DNA of 64,000 nucleotides from Siphonodentalium dalli (GCA_032622095.1 CP136066.1:227792961-227856960); one strand, 5' to 3'; positions 19,170 to 32,650 are shown, counted from the first letter of the stretch. Notes: a model not told the origin generated them from the letters alone. Program-made: numbers and translations.

Positions 19170-22100
19170 ACGCCCACCTTTAGCGCACACTGTACCAGAA
19201 AGTGTACCAAAAAGTGTACCAAAAAGTGTACCAACAAGTACCACGCCCACTTTCAGCGCACACTGTACCAAAAAGTGTACCAAAAAGTGTACCAAAAAGT
19301 GTACCAAAAAGTGTACCAAAAAGTGCCACGCCCACTTTCAGTGCATACTGTACCAGAAAGTGTACCAGAAAGTGTACCAAAAAGTGTACCTAAAAGTGTA
19401 CCAAAAAGTGCCACGCCCACTTTCAGCGCACACTGTACCAAAAAGTGCACTAAAAAGTGTACCAAAAAGTGTACCAAAATATGCCACGCCCACTTTCAGA
19501 GCACACTGTACCAGAAAGTGTACCAAAAAGTGTACCAAAAGTGCCACGCCCTTTCAGCGCACACTGTACCAGAAAGTGTACCAAAAAGTGTACCAAAAAG
19601 TGTACCAAAAAGTACCACGCCCACCTTTAGCGCACACTGTACCAGAAAGTGTACCAAAAAGTGTACCAAAAAGTGTACCAACAAGTACCACGCCCACTTT
19701 CAGCGCACACTGTACCAAAAAGTGTACCAAAAAGTGTACCAAAAAGTGCCACGCCCACTTTCAGCGCACACTGTACCAGAAAGTGTACCAGAAAGTGTAC
19801 CAAAAAGTGTACCAAAAAGTACCACGCCCACTTTCAGCGCACACTGTACCAAAAAGTGTACTAAAAAGTGTACCAAAAAGTGTACCAAAATATGCCACGC
19901 CCACTTTCAGAGCACACTGTACCAGAAAGTGTACCAAAAAGTGTACCAAAAGTGCCACGCCCTTTCAGCGCACACTGTACCAGAAAGTGTACCAAAAAGT
20001 GTACCAAAAAGTGTACCAAAAAGTGCCACGCCCACCTTTAGCGCACACTGTACCAGAAAGTGTACCAAAAAGTGTACCAAAAAGTGTACCAAAAAGTACC
20101 ACGCCCACCTTTAGCGCACACTGTACCAGAAAGTGTACCAAAAAGTGTACCAAAAAGTGTACCAACAAGTACCACGCCCACTTTCAGCGCACACTGTACC
20201 AAAAAGTGTACCAAAAAGTGTACCAAAAAGTGCCACGCCCACTTTCAGCGCACACTGTACCAAAAAGTGTACTAAAAAGTGTACCAAAAAGTGTACCAAA
20301 ATATGCCACGCCCACTTTCAGAGCACACTGTACCAGAAAGTGTACCAAAAAGTGTACCAAAAAGTGCCACGCCCACTTTCAGCGCACACTGTACCAGAAA
20401 GTGTACCAAAAAGTGTACCAAAAAGTGCCACGCCCACCTTTAGCGCACACTGTACCAGAAAGTGTACCAAAAAGTGTACCAAAAAGTGTACCAACAAGTA
20501 CCACGCCCACTTTCAGCGCACACTGTACCAAAAAGTGTACCAAAAAGTGTACCAAAAAGTGTACCAAAAAGTGTACCAAAAAGTGCCACGCCCACTTTCA
20601 GTGCATACTGTACCAGAAAGTGTACCAGAAAGTGTACCAAAAAGTGTACCTAAAAGTGTACCAAAAAGTGCCACGCCCACTTTCAGCGCACACTGTACCA
20701 AAAAGTGCACTAAAAAGTGTACCAAAAAGTGTACCAAAATATGCCACGCCCACTTTCAGAGCACACTGTACCAGAAAGTGTACCAAAAAGTGTACCAAAA
20801 GTGCCACGCCCTTTCAGCGCACACTGTACCAGAAAGTGTACCAGAAAGTGTACCAAAAAGTGTACCAAAAAGTACCACGCCCACCTTTAGCGCACACTGT
20901 ACCAGAAAGTGTACCAAAAAGTGTACCAAAAAGTGTACCAACAAGTACCACGCCCACTTTCAGCGCACACTGTACCAAAAAGTGTACCAAAAAGTGTACC
21001 AAAAAGTGCCACGCCCACTTTCAGCGCACACTGTACCAAAAAGTGTACTAAAAAGTGTACCAAAAAGTGTACCAAAATATGCCACGCCCACTTTCAGAGC
21101 ACACTGTACCAGAAAGTGTACCAAAAAGTGTACCAAAAAGTGTACCAAAAAGTGCCACGCCCACTTTCAGCGCACACTGTACCAGAAAGTGTACCAAAAA
21201 GTGTACCAAAAAGTGCCACGCCCACCTTTAGCGCACACTGTACCAGAAAGTGTACCAAAAAGTGTACCAAAAAGTGTACCAACAAGTACCACGCCCACTT
21301 TCAGCGCACACTGTACCAAAAAGTGTACCAAAAAGTGTACCAAAAAGTGTACCAAAAAGTGTACCAAAAAGTGCCACGCCCACTTTCAGTGCATACTGTA
21401 CCAGAAAGTGTACCAGAAAGTGTACCAAAAAGTGTACCAAAAAGTGTACCAAAAAGTACCACGCCCACTTTCAGCGCACACTGTACCAAAAAGTGTACTA
21501 AAAAGTGTACCAAAAAGTGTACCAAAATATGCCACGCCCACTTTCAGAGCACACTGTACCAGAAAGTGTACCAAAAAGTGTACCAAAAGTGCCACGCCCT
21601 TTCAGCGCACACTGTACCAGAAAGTGTACCAAAAAGTGTACCAAAAAGTGTACCAAAAAGTGCCACGCCCACCTTTAGCGCACACTGTACCAGAAAGTGT
21701 ACCAAAAAGTGGACCAAAAAGTGTACCAACAAGTACCACGCCCACTTTCAGCGCACACTGTACCAAAAAGTGTACCAAAAAGTGTACCAAAACGTGCCAC
21801 GCCCACTTTCAGCGCACACTGTACCAGAAAGTGTACCAGAAAGTGTACCAAAAAGTGTACCAAAAAGTAACACGCCCACTTTCAGCGCACACTGTACCAG
21901 AAAGTGTACCAAAAAGTGTACCAAAAAGTGCCACGCCCACCTTTAGCGCACACTGTACCAGAAAGTGTACCAAAAAGTGTACCAAAAAGTGTACCAACAA
22001 GTACCACGCCCACTTTCAGCGCACACTGTACCAAAAAGTGTACCAAAAAGTGTACCAAAAAGTGCCACGCCCACTTTCAGCGCACACTGTACCAGAAAGT

Positions 22101-25100
22101 GTACCAGAAAGTGTACCAAAAAGTGTACCAAAAAGTACCACGCCCACTTTCAGCGCACACTGTACCAGAGAGTGTACCAAAAAGTGAACCAAAAAGTGTA
22201 CCAAAAAGTGCCACGCCCACTGTCAGCGAACACTGTACCAAAAAGTGTACTAAAAAGTGTACCAAAAAGTGCCACGCCCACTTTCAGCGCACACTGTACC
22301 AAAAAGTGTACTAAAAAGTGTACCAAAAAGTGCCACGCCCACTTTCAGCGCACACTGTACCAAAAAGTGTACCAAAAAGTGTACCAAAAAGTGTACCAAA
22401 AAGTGCCACGCCCACCTTTAGCGCACACTGTACCAGAAAGTGTACCAAAAAGTGTACCAAAAAGTGTACCAACAAGTACCACGCCCACTTTCAGCGCACA
22501 CTGTACCAAAAAGTGTACCAAAAAGTGTACCAAAAAGTGTACCAAAAAGTGTACCAAAAAGTGCCACGCCCACTTTCAGTGCATACTGTACCAAAAAGTG
22601 TACCAGAAAGTGTACCAAAAAGTGTACCTAAAAGTGTACCAAAAAGTGCCACGCCCACTTTCAGCGCACACTGTACCAAAAAGTGCACTAAAAAGTGTAC
22701 CAAAAAGTGTACCAAAATATGCCACGCCCACTTTCAGAGCACACTGTACCAGAAAGTGTACCAAAAAGTGTACCAAAAGTGCCACGCCCTTTCAGCGCAC
22801 ACTGTACCAGAAAGTGTACCAAAAAGTGTACCAAAAAGTGTACCAAAAAGTACCACGCCCACCTTTAGCGCACACTGTACCAGAAAGTGTACCAAAAAGT
22901 GTACCAAAAAGTGTACCAACAAGTACCACGCCCACTTTCAGCGCACACTGTACCAAAAAGTGTACCAAAAAGTGTACCAAAAAGTGCCACGCCCACTTTC
23001 AGCGCACACTGTACCAGAAAGTGTACCAGAAAGTGTACCAAAAAGTGTACCAAAAAGTACCACGCCCACTTTCAGCGCACACTGTACCAAAAAGTGTACT
23101 AAAAAGTGTACCAAAAAGTGTACCAAAATATGCCACGCCCACTTTCAGAGCACACTGTACCAGAAAGTGTACCAAAAAGTGTACCAAAAGTGCCACGCCC
23201 TTTCAGCGCACACTGTACCAGAAAGTGTACCAAAAAGTGTACCAAAAAGTGTACCAAAAAGTGCCACGCCCACCTTTAGCGCACACTGTACCAGAAAGTG
23301 TACCAAAAAGTGTACCAAAAAGTGTACCAAAAAGTACCACGCCCACCTTTAGCGCACACTGTACCAGAAAGTGTACCAAAAAGTGTACCAAAAAGTGTAC
23401 CAACAAGTACCACGCCCACTTTCAGCGCACACTGTACCAAAAAGTGTACCAAAAAGTGCCACGCCCACTTTCAGCGCACACTGTACCAAAAAGTGTACTA
23501 AAAAGTGTACCAAAAAGTGTACCAAAATATGCCACGCCCACTTTCAGAGCACACTGTACCAGAAAGTGTACCAAAAAGTGTACCAAAAAGTGCCACGCCC
23601 ACTTTCAGCGCACACTGTACCAGAAAGTGTACCAAAAAGTGTACCAAAAAGTGCCACGCCCACCTTTAGCGCACACTGTACCAGAAAGTGTACCAAAAAG
23701 TGTACCAAAAAGTGTACCAACAAGTACCACGCCCACTTTCAGCGCACACTGTACCAAAAAGTGTACCAAAAAGTGTACCAAAAAGTGTACCAAAAAGTGT
23801 ACCAAAAAGTGCCACGCCCACTTTCAGTGCATACTGTACCAGAAAGTGTACCAGAAAGTGTACCAAAAAGTGTACCTAAAAGTGTACCAAAAAGTGCCAC
23901 GCCCACTTTCAGCGCACACTGTACCAAAAAGTGCACTAAAAAGTGTACCAAAAAGTGTACCAAAATATGCCACGCCCACTTTCAGAGCACACTGTACCAG
24001 AAAGTGTACCAAAAAGTGTACCAAAAGTGCCACGCCCTTTCAGCGCACACTGTACCAGAAAGTGTACCAGAAAGTGTACCAAAAAGTGTACCAAAAAGTA
24101 CCACGCCCACCTTTAGCGCACACTGTACCAGAAAGTGTACCAAAAAGTGTACCAAAAAGTGTACCAACAAGTACCACGCCCACTTTCAGCGCACACTGTA
24201 CCAAAAAGTGTACCAAAAAGTGTACCAAAAAGTGCCACGCCCACTTTCAGCGCACACTGTACCAAAAAGTGTACTAAAAAGTGTACCAAAAAGTGTACCA
24301 AAATATGCCACGCCCACTTTCAGAGCACACTGTACCAGAAAGTGTACCAAAAAGTGTACCAAAAAGTGTACCAAAAAGTGCCACGCCCACTTTCAGCGCA
24401 CACTGTACCAGAAAGTGTACCAAAAAGTGTACCAAAAAGTGCCACGCCCACCTTTAGCGCACACTGTACCAGAAAGTGTACCAAAAAGTGTACCAAAAAG
24501 TGTACCAACAAGTACCACGCCCACTTTCAGCGCACACTGTACCAAAAAGTGTACCAAAAAGTGTACCAAAAAGTGTACCAAAAAGTGTACCAAAAAGTGC
24601 CACGCCCACTTTCAGTGCATACTGTACCAGAAAGTGTACCAGAAAGTGTACCAAAAAGTGTACCTAAAAGTGTACCAAAAAGTACCACGCCCACTTTCAG
24701 CGCACACTGTACCAAAAAGTGTACTAAAAAGTGTACCAAAAAGTGTACCAAAATATGCCACGCCCACTTTCAGAGCACACTGTACCAGAAAGTGTACCAA
24801 AAAGTGTACCAAAAGTGCCACGCCCTTTCAGCGCACACTGTACCAGAAAGTGTACCAAAAAGTGTACCAAAAAGTGTACCAAAAAGTGCCACGCCCACCT
24901 TTAGCGCACACTGTACCAGAAAGTGTACCAAAAAGTGGACCAAAAAGTGTACCAACAAGTACCACGCCCACTTTCAGCGCACACTGTACCAAAAAGTGTA
25001 CCAAAAAGTGTACCAAAACGTGCCACGCCCACTTTCAGCGCACACTGTACCAGAAAGTGTACCAGAAAGTGTACCAAAAAGTGTACCAAAAAGTAACACG

Positions 25101-25340
25101 CCCACTTTCAGCGCACACTGTACCAGAAAGTGTACCAAAAAGTGTACCAAAAAGTGCCACGCCCACCTTTAGCGCACACTGTACCAGAAAGTGTACCAAA
25201 AAGTGTACCAAAAAGTGTACCAACAAGTACCACGCCCACTTTCAGCGCACACTGTACCAAAAAGTGTACCAAAAAGTGTACCAAAAAGTGCCACGCCCAC
25301 TTTCAGCGCACACTGTACCAGAAAGTGTACCAGAAAGTGA
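19170..25340. repeat. Higher-order duplication in the satellite, ~3.23 kb period
   Basis: The monomer order of about 19170-22110 recurs at about 22408-25340. The offset is 3238 bp at first and 3226 bp after roughly 20.1-20.4 kb, a loss of one 12-mer. Within each half the pattern around CAGTGCATACTG repeats again at 1260 bp (first half) or 1248 bp (second half). The sizes imply unequal exchange of multi-monomer blocks. Confidence 0.85.
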
Positions 25341-25929
25341 ACCAAAAAGTGTACCAAAAAGTGCCACGCCCACTGTCAGCGAACACTGTACCAAAAAGTG
25401 TACTAAAAAGTGTACCAAAAAGTGCCACGCCCACTTTCAGCGCACACTGTACCAAAAAGTGTACTAAAAAGTGTACCAAAAAGTGCCACGCCCACTTTCA
25501 GCGCACACTGTACCAAAAAGTGTACCAAAAAGTGTACCAAAAAGTGTACCAACAAGTACCACGCCCACTTTCAGCGCACACTGTACCAGAAAGTGTACCA
25601 AAAAGTGTACCAAAAAGTACCACGCCCACCTTTAGCGCACTCTGTACCAGAAAGTGTACCAAAAAGTGTACCAAAAAGTGTACCAACAAGTACCACGCCC
25701 ACTTTCAGCGCACACTGTACCAAAAAGTGTACCAAAAAGTGTACCAAAAAGTGCCACGCCCACTTTCAGCGCACACTGTACCAAAAAGTGTACCAAAAAG
25801 TGTACCAAAATATGCCACGCCCACTTTCAGAGCACACTGTACCAGAAAGTGTACCAAAAAGTGTACCAAAAAGTGTACCAAAAAGTGCCACGCCCACTTT
25901 CAGCGCACACTGTACCAGAAAGTGTACCA

Positions 25930-28900
25930 AAAAGTGTACCAAAAAGTGCCACGCCCACCTTAAGCGCACACTGTACCAGAAAGTGTACCAAAAAGTGTAC
26001 CAAAAAGTGTACCAACAAGTACCACGCCCACTTTCAGCGCACACTGTACCAAAAAGTGTACCAAAAAGTGTACCAAAAAGTGTACCAAAAAGTGCCACGC
26101 CCACTTTCAGCGCATACTGTACCAGAAAGTGTACCAGAAAGTGTACCAAAAAGTGTACCTAAAAGTGTATCAAAAAGTGCCACGCCCACTTTCAGCGCAC
26201 ACTGTACCAAAAAGTGTACTAAAAAGTGTACCAAAAAGTGTACCAAAATATGCCACGCCCACTTTCAGAGCACACTGTACCAGAAAGTGTACCAAAAAGT
26301 GTACCAAAAGTGCCACGCCCTTTCAGCGCACACTGTACCAGAAAGTGTACCAAAAAGTGTACCAAAAAGTGTACCAAAAAGTACCACGCCCACCTTTAGC
26401 GCACACTGTACCAGAAAGTGTACCAACAAGTGTACCAAAAAGTGTACCAACAAGTACCACGCCCACTTTCAGCGCACACTGCACCAAAAAGTGTACCAAA
26501 AAGTGTACCAAAAAGTGCCACGCCCACTTTCAGCGCACACTGTACCAGAAAGTGTACCAGAAAGTGTACCAAAAAGTGTACCAAAAAGTACCACGCCCAC
26601 TTTCAGCGCACACTGTACCAAAAAGTGTACTAAAAAGTGTACCAAAAAGTGTACCAAAATATGCCACGCCCACTTTCAGAGCACACTGTACCAGAAAGTG
26701 TACCAAAAAGTGTACCAAAAGTGCCACGCCCTTTCAGCGCACACTGTACCAGAAAGTGTACCAAAAAGTGTACCAAAAAGTGTACCAAAAAGTGCCACGC
26801 CCACCTTTAGCGCACACTGTACCAGAAAGTGTACCAAAAAGTGTACCAAAAAGTGTACCAACAAGTACCACGCCCACTTTCAGCGCACACTGTACCAAAA
26901 AGTGTACCAAAAAGTGTACCAAAAAGTGCCACGCCCACTTTCAGCGCACACTGTACCAGAAAGTGTACCAGAAAGTGTACCAAAAAGTGTACCAAAAAGT
27001 ACCACGCCCACTTTCAGCGCACACTGTACCAAAAAGTGTACTAAAAAGTGTACCAAAAAGTGTACCAAAAAGTGCCACGCCCACTTTCAGCGCACACTGT
27101 ACCAGAAAGTGTACCAAAAAGTGTACCAAAAAGTACCACGCCCACTTTCAGCGCACACTGTACCAGAAAGTGTACCAAAAAGTGTACCAAAAAGTGTACC
27201 AAAAAGTGCCACGCCCACTGTCAGCGCACACTGTACCAAAAAGTGTACTAAAAAGTGTACCAAAAAGTGCCACGCCCACTTTCAGCGCACCCTGTACCAA
27301 AAAGTGTACTAAAAAGTGTACCAAAAAGTGCCACGCCCACTTTCAGCGCACACTGTACCAAAAAGTGTACCAAAAAGTGTACCAAAAAGTGTACCAACAA
27401 GTACCACGCCCACTTTCAGCGCACACTGTACCAGAAAGTGTACCAAAAAGTGTACCAAAAAGTACCACGCCCACCTTTAGCGCACACTGTACCAGAAAGT
27501 GTACCAAAAAGTGCCACGCCCACCTTAAGCGCACACTGTACCAGAAAGTGTACCAAAAAGTGTACCAAAAAGTGTACCAACAAGTACCACGCCCACTTTC
27601 AGCGCACACTGTACCAAAAAGTGTACCAAAAAGTGTACCAAAAAGTGTACCAAAAAGTGCCACGCCCACTTTCAGCGCATACTGTACCAGAAAGTGTACC
27701 AGAAAGTGTACCAAAAAGTGTACCTAAAAGTGTACCAAAAAGTGCCACGCCCACTTTCAGCGCACACTGTACCAAAAAGTGTACTAAAAAGTGTACCAAA
27801 AAGTGTACCAAAATATGCCACGCCCACTTTCAGAGCACACTGTACCAGAAAGTGTACCAAAAAGTGTACCAAAAGTGCCACGCCCTTTCAGCGCACACTG
27901 TACCAGAAAGTGTACCAAAAAGTGTACCAAAAAGTGTACCAAAAAGTACCACGCCCACCTTTAGCGCACACTGTACCAGAAAGTGTACCAACAAGTGTAC
28001 CAAAAAGTGTACCAACAAGTACCACGCCCACTTTCAGCGCACACTGTACCAAAAAGTGTACCAAAAAGTGTACCAAAAAGTGCCACGCCCACTTTCAGCG
28101 CACACTGTACCAGAAAGTGTACCAGAAAGTGTACCAAAAAGTGTACCAAAAAGTACCACGCCCACTTTCAGCGCACACTGTACCAAAAAGTGTACTAAAA
28201 AGTGTACCAAAAAGTGTACCAAAATATGCCACGCCCACTTTCAGAGCACACTGTACCAGAAAGTGTACCAAAAAGTGTACCAAAAGTGCCACGCCCTTTC
28301 AGCGCACACTGTACCAGAAAGTGTACCAAAAAGTGTACCAAAAAGTGTACCAAAAAGTGCCACGCCCACCTTTAGCGCACACTGTACCAGAAAGTGTACC
28401 AAAAAGTGTACCAAAAAGTGTACCAACAAGTACCACGCCCACTTTCAGCGCACACTGTACCAAAAAGTGTACCAAAAAGTGTACCAAAAAGTGCCACGCC
28501 CACTTTCAGCGCACACTGTACCAGAAAGTGTACCAGAAAGTGTACCAAAAAGTGTACCAAAAAGTACCACGCCCACTTTCAGCGCACACTGTACCAAAAA
28601 GTGTACTAAAAAGTGTACCAAAAAGTGTACCAAAAAGTGCCACGCCCACTTTCAGCGCACACTGTACCAGAAAGTGTACCAAAAAGTGTACCAAAAAGTA
28701 CCACGCCCACTTTCAGCGCACACTGTACCAGAAAGTGTACCAAAAAGTGTACCAAAAAGTGTACCAAAAAGTGCCACGCCCACTGTCAGCGCACACTGTA
28801 CCAAAAAGTGTACTAAAAAGTGTACCAAAAAGTGCCACGCCCACTTTCAGCGCACACTGTACCAAAAAGTGTACTAAAAAGTGTACCAAAAAGTGCCACG

Positions 28901-29060
28901 CCCACTTTCAGCGCACACTGTACCAAAAAGTGTACCAAAAAGTGTACCAAAAAGTGTACCAACAAGTACCACGCCCACTTTCAGCGCACACTGTACCAGA
29001 AAGTGTACCAAAAAGTGTACCAAAAAGTACCACGCCCACCTTTAGCGCACACTGTACCAG
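25930..29060. repeat. Higher-order tandem duplication in the satellite, 1565-bp period
   Basis: The rare variant CCTTAAGCG lies at 25961 and 27526, 1565 bp apart, and the monomer order between matches across the whole block. The same variant at 17746 (offset 8215) and 30163 (offset 4202) marks further displaced copies of the surrounding block near 17.4-18.4 kb and 29.6-30.2 kb. Confidence 0.85.
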
Positions 29061-32000
29061 AAAGTGTACCAAAAAGTGTACCAAAAAGTGTACCAACAAG
29101 TACCACGCCCACTTTCAGCGCACACTGTACCAAAAAGTGTACCAAAAAGTGCCACGCCCACTTTCAGCGCACACTGTACCAAAAAGTGTACTAAAAAGTG
29201 TACCAAAAAGTGTACCAAAATATGCCACGCCCACTTTCAGAGCACACTGTACCAGAAAGTGTACCAAAAAGTGTACCAAAAAGTGTACCAAAAAGTGCCA
29301 CGCCCACTTTCAGCGCACACTGTACCAGAAAGTGTACCAAAAAGTGTACCAAAAAGTGCCACGCCCACCTTTAGCGCACACTGTACCAGAAAGTGTACCA
29401 AAAAGTGTACCAAAAAGTGTACCAACAAGTACCACGCCCACTTTCAGCGCACACTGTACCAAAAAGTGTACCAAAAAGTGTACCAAAAAGTGCCACGCCC
29501 ACTTTCAGCGCACACTGTACCAGAAAGTGTACCAGAAAGTGAACCAAAAAGTGTACCAAAAAGTGCCACGCCCACTGTCAGCGAACACTGTACCAAAAAG
29601 TGTACTAAAAAGTGTACCAAAAAGTGCCACGCCCACTTTCAGCGCACACTGTACCAAAAAGTGTACTAAAAAGTGTACCAAAAAGTGCCACGCCCACTTT
29701 CAGCGCACACTGTACCAAAAAGTGTACCAAAAAGTGTACCAAAAAGTGTACCAACAAGTACCACGCCCACTTTCAGCGCACACTGTACCAGAAAGTGTAC
29801 CAAAAAGTGTACCAAAAAGTACCACGCCCACCTTTAGCGCACTCTGTACCAGAAAGTGTACCAAAAAGTGTACCAAAAAGTGTACCAACAAGTACCACGC
29901 CCACTTTCAGCGCACACTGTACCAAAAAGTGTACCAAAAAGTGTACCAAAAAGTGCCACGCCCACTTTCAGCGCACACTGTACCAAAAAGTGTACCAAAA
30001 AGTGTACCAAAATATGCCACGCCCACTTTCAGAGCACACTGTACCAGAAAGTGTACCAACAAGTGTACCAAAAAGTGTACCAAAAAGTGCCACGCCCACT
30101 TTCAGCGCACACTGTACCAGAAAGTGTACCAAAAAGTGTACCAAAAAGTGCCACGCCCACCTTAAGCGCACACTGTACCAGAAAGTGTACCAAAAAGTGT
30201 ACCAAAAAGTGTACCAACAAGTACCACGCCCACTTTCAGCGCACACTGTACCAAAAAGTGTACTAAAAAGTGTACCAAAAAGTGTACCAAAATATGCCAC
30301 GCCCACTTTCAGAGCACACTGTACCAGAAAGTGTACCAAAAAGTGTACCAAAAGTGCCACGCCCTTTCAGCGCACACTGTACCAGAAAGTGTACCAAAAA
30401 GTGTACCAAAAAGTGTACCAAAAAGTGCCACGCCCACCTTTAGCGCACACTGTACCAGAAAGTGTACCAAAAAGTGGACCAAAAAGTGTACCAACAAGTA
30501 CCACGCCCACTTTCAGCGCACACTGTACCAAAAAGTGTACCAAAAAGTGTACCAAAACGTGCCACGCCCACTTTCAGCGCACACTGTACCAGAAAGTGTA
30601 CCAGAAAGTGTACCAAAAAGTGTACCAAAAAGTAACACGCCCACTTTCAGCGCACACTGTAGCAGAAAGTGTACCAAAAAGTGTACCAAAAAGTGTACCA
30701 AAAAGTGCCACGCCCACTTTCAGCGCACACTGTACCAAAAAGTGTACTAAAAAGTGTACCAAAAAGTGCCACGCCCACTTTCAGCGCACACTGTACCAAA
30801 AAGTGTACTAAAAAGTGTACCAAAAAGTGCCACGCCCACTTTCAGCGCACACTGTACCAAAAAGTGTACCAAAAAGTGTACCAAAAAGTGTACCAAAAAG
30901 TGTACCAACAAGTACCACGCCCACTTTCAGCGCACACTGTACCAAAAAGTGTACCAAAAAGTGTACCAAAAAGTGCCACGCCCACTTTCAGCGCACACTG
31001 TACCAGAAAGTGTACCAGAAAGTGTACCAAAAAGTGTACCTAAAAGTGTACCAAAAAGTGCCACGCCCACTTTCAGCGCACACTGTACCAAAAAGTGTAC
31101 TAAAAAGTGTACCAAAAGTGCCACGCCCTTTCAGCGCACACTGTACCAGAAAGTGTACCAAAAAGTGTACCAAAAAGTGTACCAAAAAGTGCCACGCCCA
31201 CCTTTAGCGCACACTGTACCAGAAAGTGTACCAAAAAGTGTACCAAAAAGTGTACCAAAAAGTACCACGCCCACCTTTAGCGCACACTGTACCAGAAAGT
31301 GTACCAAAAAGTGTACCAAAAAGTGTACCAACAAGTACCACGCCCACTTTCAGCGCACACTGTACCAAAAAGTGTACCAAAAAGTGTACCAAAAAGTGCC
31401 ACGCCCACTTTCAGCGCACACTGTACCAAAAAGTGTACTAAAAAGTGTACCAAAAAGTGTACCAAAATATGCCACGCCCACTTTCAGAGCACACTGTACC
31501 AGAAAGTGTACCAAAAAGTGTACCAAAAAGTGCCACGCCCACTTTCAGCGCACACTGTACCAGAAAGTGTACCAAAAAGTGTACCAAAAAGTGTACCAAA
31601 AAGTGCCACGCCCACTGTCAGCGCACACTGTACCAAAAAGTGTACTAAAAAGTGTACCAAAAAGTGCCACGCCCACTTTCAGCGCACACTGTACCAAAAA
31701 GTGTACTAAAAAGTGTACCAAAAAGTGCCACGCCCACTTTCAGCGCACACTGTACCAAAAAGTGTACCAAAAAGTGTACCAAAAAGTGTACCAACAAGTA
31801 CCACGCCCACTTTCAGCGCACACTGTACCAGAAAGTGTACCAAAAAGTGTACCAAAAAGTGCCACGCCCACTTTCAGCGCACACTGTACCAAAAAGTGTA
31901 CTAAAAAGTGTACCAAAAAGTGCCACGCCCACTTTCAGCGCACACTGTACCAGAAAGTGTACCAAAAAGTGTACCAAAAAGTGCCACGCCCACTTTCAGC

Positions 32001-32074
32001 GCACACTGTACCAGAAAGTGTACCAAAAAGTGTACCAAAAAGTGCCACGCCAACTTTCAGCGCACACTGTATTC

Positions 32075-32300
32075 GTACTTGGCCTGTATCATCAGCTGGG
32101 AAATACACATACCAACTTTGGTTCAGATCAAATAATCCAAACTGGAGTTATCGATCGGAATAATGTTAACAGACGCCAGGACGGCCCGACGGACGGCTCA
32201 ACAGATGGACAGACTGATTACATAATACGATCTTTTTTTTAAAAAGGGCGTATAAAAATAATTGGTGACTCGAAAATTAAATGAGCCTTTAAACAATAAT
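32075..32300. repeat. Satellite right flank, possible transposon end
   Basis: The array stops in the middle of a monomer (CACTGTA then TTCGTACTTGG). The flank runs through AATGTTAACAGACGCC and a GACGGCCCGACGGACGG stretch to ACGATCTTTTTTTTAAAAAG. Similar ACGGACGG-type phrases close the repeats at 37476 and 38423. It may be the end of a dispersed element in which, or beside which, the satellite expanded. Confidence 0.35.
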
Positions 32301-32329
32301 ATCTCAACACGAGTCAACAGTCTTAATTT

Positions 32330-32650
32330 AACCCTTTACCCAACAGAACGGCCCTGTGCCAATGCATTCTCTTATATATGCGAGTCGACCATAGGTCGCC
32401 TCCATATATAAGAGAATGCATTGGCTTAACACATTAAAAATTATAAAATTGTTAAAGAATATAAGATTATTTTTTTTTAGGCCAATGCATTCTCTTATAT
32501 ATGCGAGGCGACCTATGGTCGACTCGCATATATTTATATTATTTTGGCAAGAATATAAGATTTTTTTTTTTTAGGCGAATGCATTCTCTCATATATGGTA
32601 GGCATATTTAAGAGAATGCATTAGCACAGGGTTTTCGCAAAAAAGGGATA
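32330..32650. mobile_element. Degenerate TTAA-MITE (CCCTTTACCCAACA) with three hairpin copies
   Basis: TTAA and CCCTTTACCCAACAGAACGG lead into a 69-bp hairpin missing two bases in its right arm (CCTCCATATATAAG), a second in opposite orientation near 32482-32535 cut short, and a third decayed one near 32575-32630. The right terminus is CACAGGGTTTTCGCAAAA, the end type of the CATGATGGGAGCT family, so two families may have recombined. Confidence 0.6.

Larger units (their letters stand above)
16456..32074. repeat. Satellite, main arm, monomers of 37+12n bp
   Basis: Each monomer has a constant part (CCACGCCCACTTTCAGCGCA and CACTGTACC) and a run of AGTGTACCAAAA 12-mers. Distances between CACGCCC landmarks are 49, 49, 61, 61, 73, 61, 73, 61 and 73 bp from 16504 on, i.e. 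n=1-3. Runs with n up to 5 occur (for example 19267-19322). Variants include GTACTAAAAAGT, TTTCAGAGCAC, CACCTTTAGCG, a CCACGCCCTTTCAGCG deletion form and CACCTTAAGCG. The array meets the 37-bp arm head to head at ~16455 and stops at ~32074. The long forward frames inside it are not genes. Confidence 0.98.

Noticed and set aside
16456-32074. CRISPR-like array
   Set aside because: Units are directly adjacent with a variable 12-mer number, there are no unique spacers, and the setting is an animal genome.
16456-32074. Telomeric repeat or rDNA spacer
   Set aside because: The units do not resemble TTAGGG-type repeats, and no rRNA sequence was found anywhere in the window.
16241-32242. Long forward and antisense open frames in the satellite (up to 1045 codons)
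   Set aside because: They follow the repeat, change frame at every monomer and differ only as the monomers differ. There is no start context, domain or unique sequence, so they are not listed as genes.
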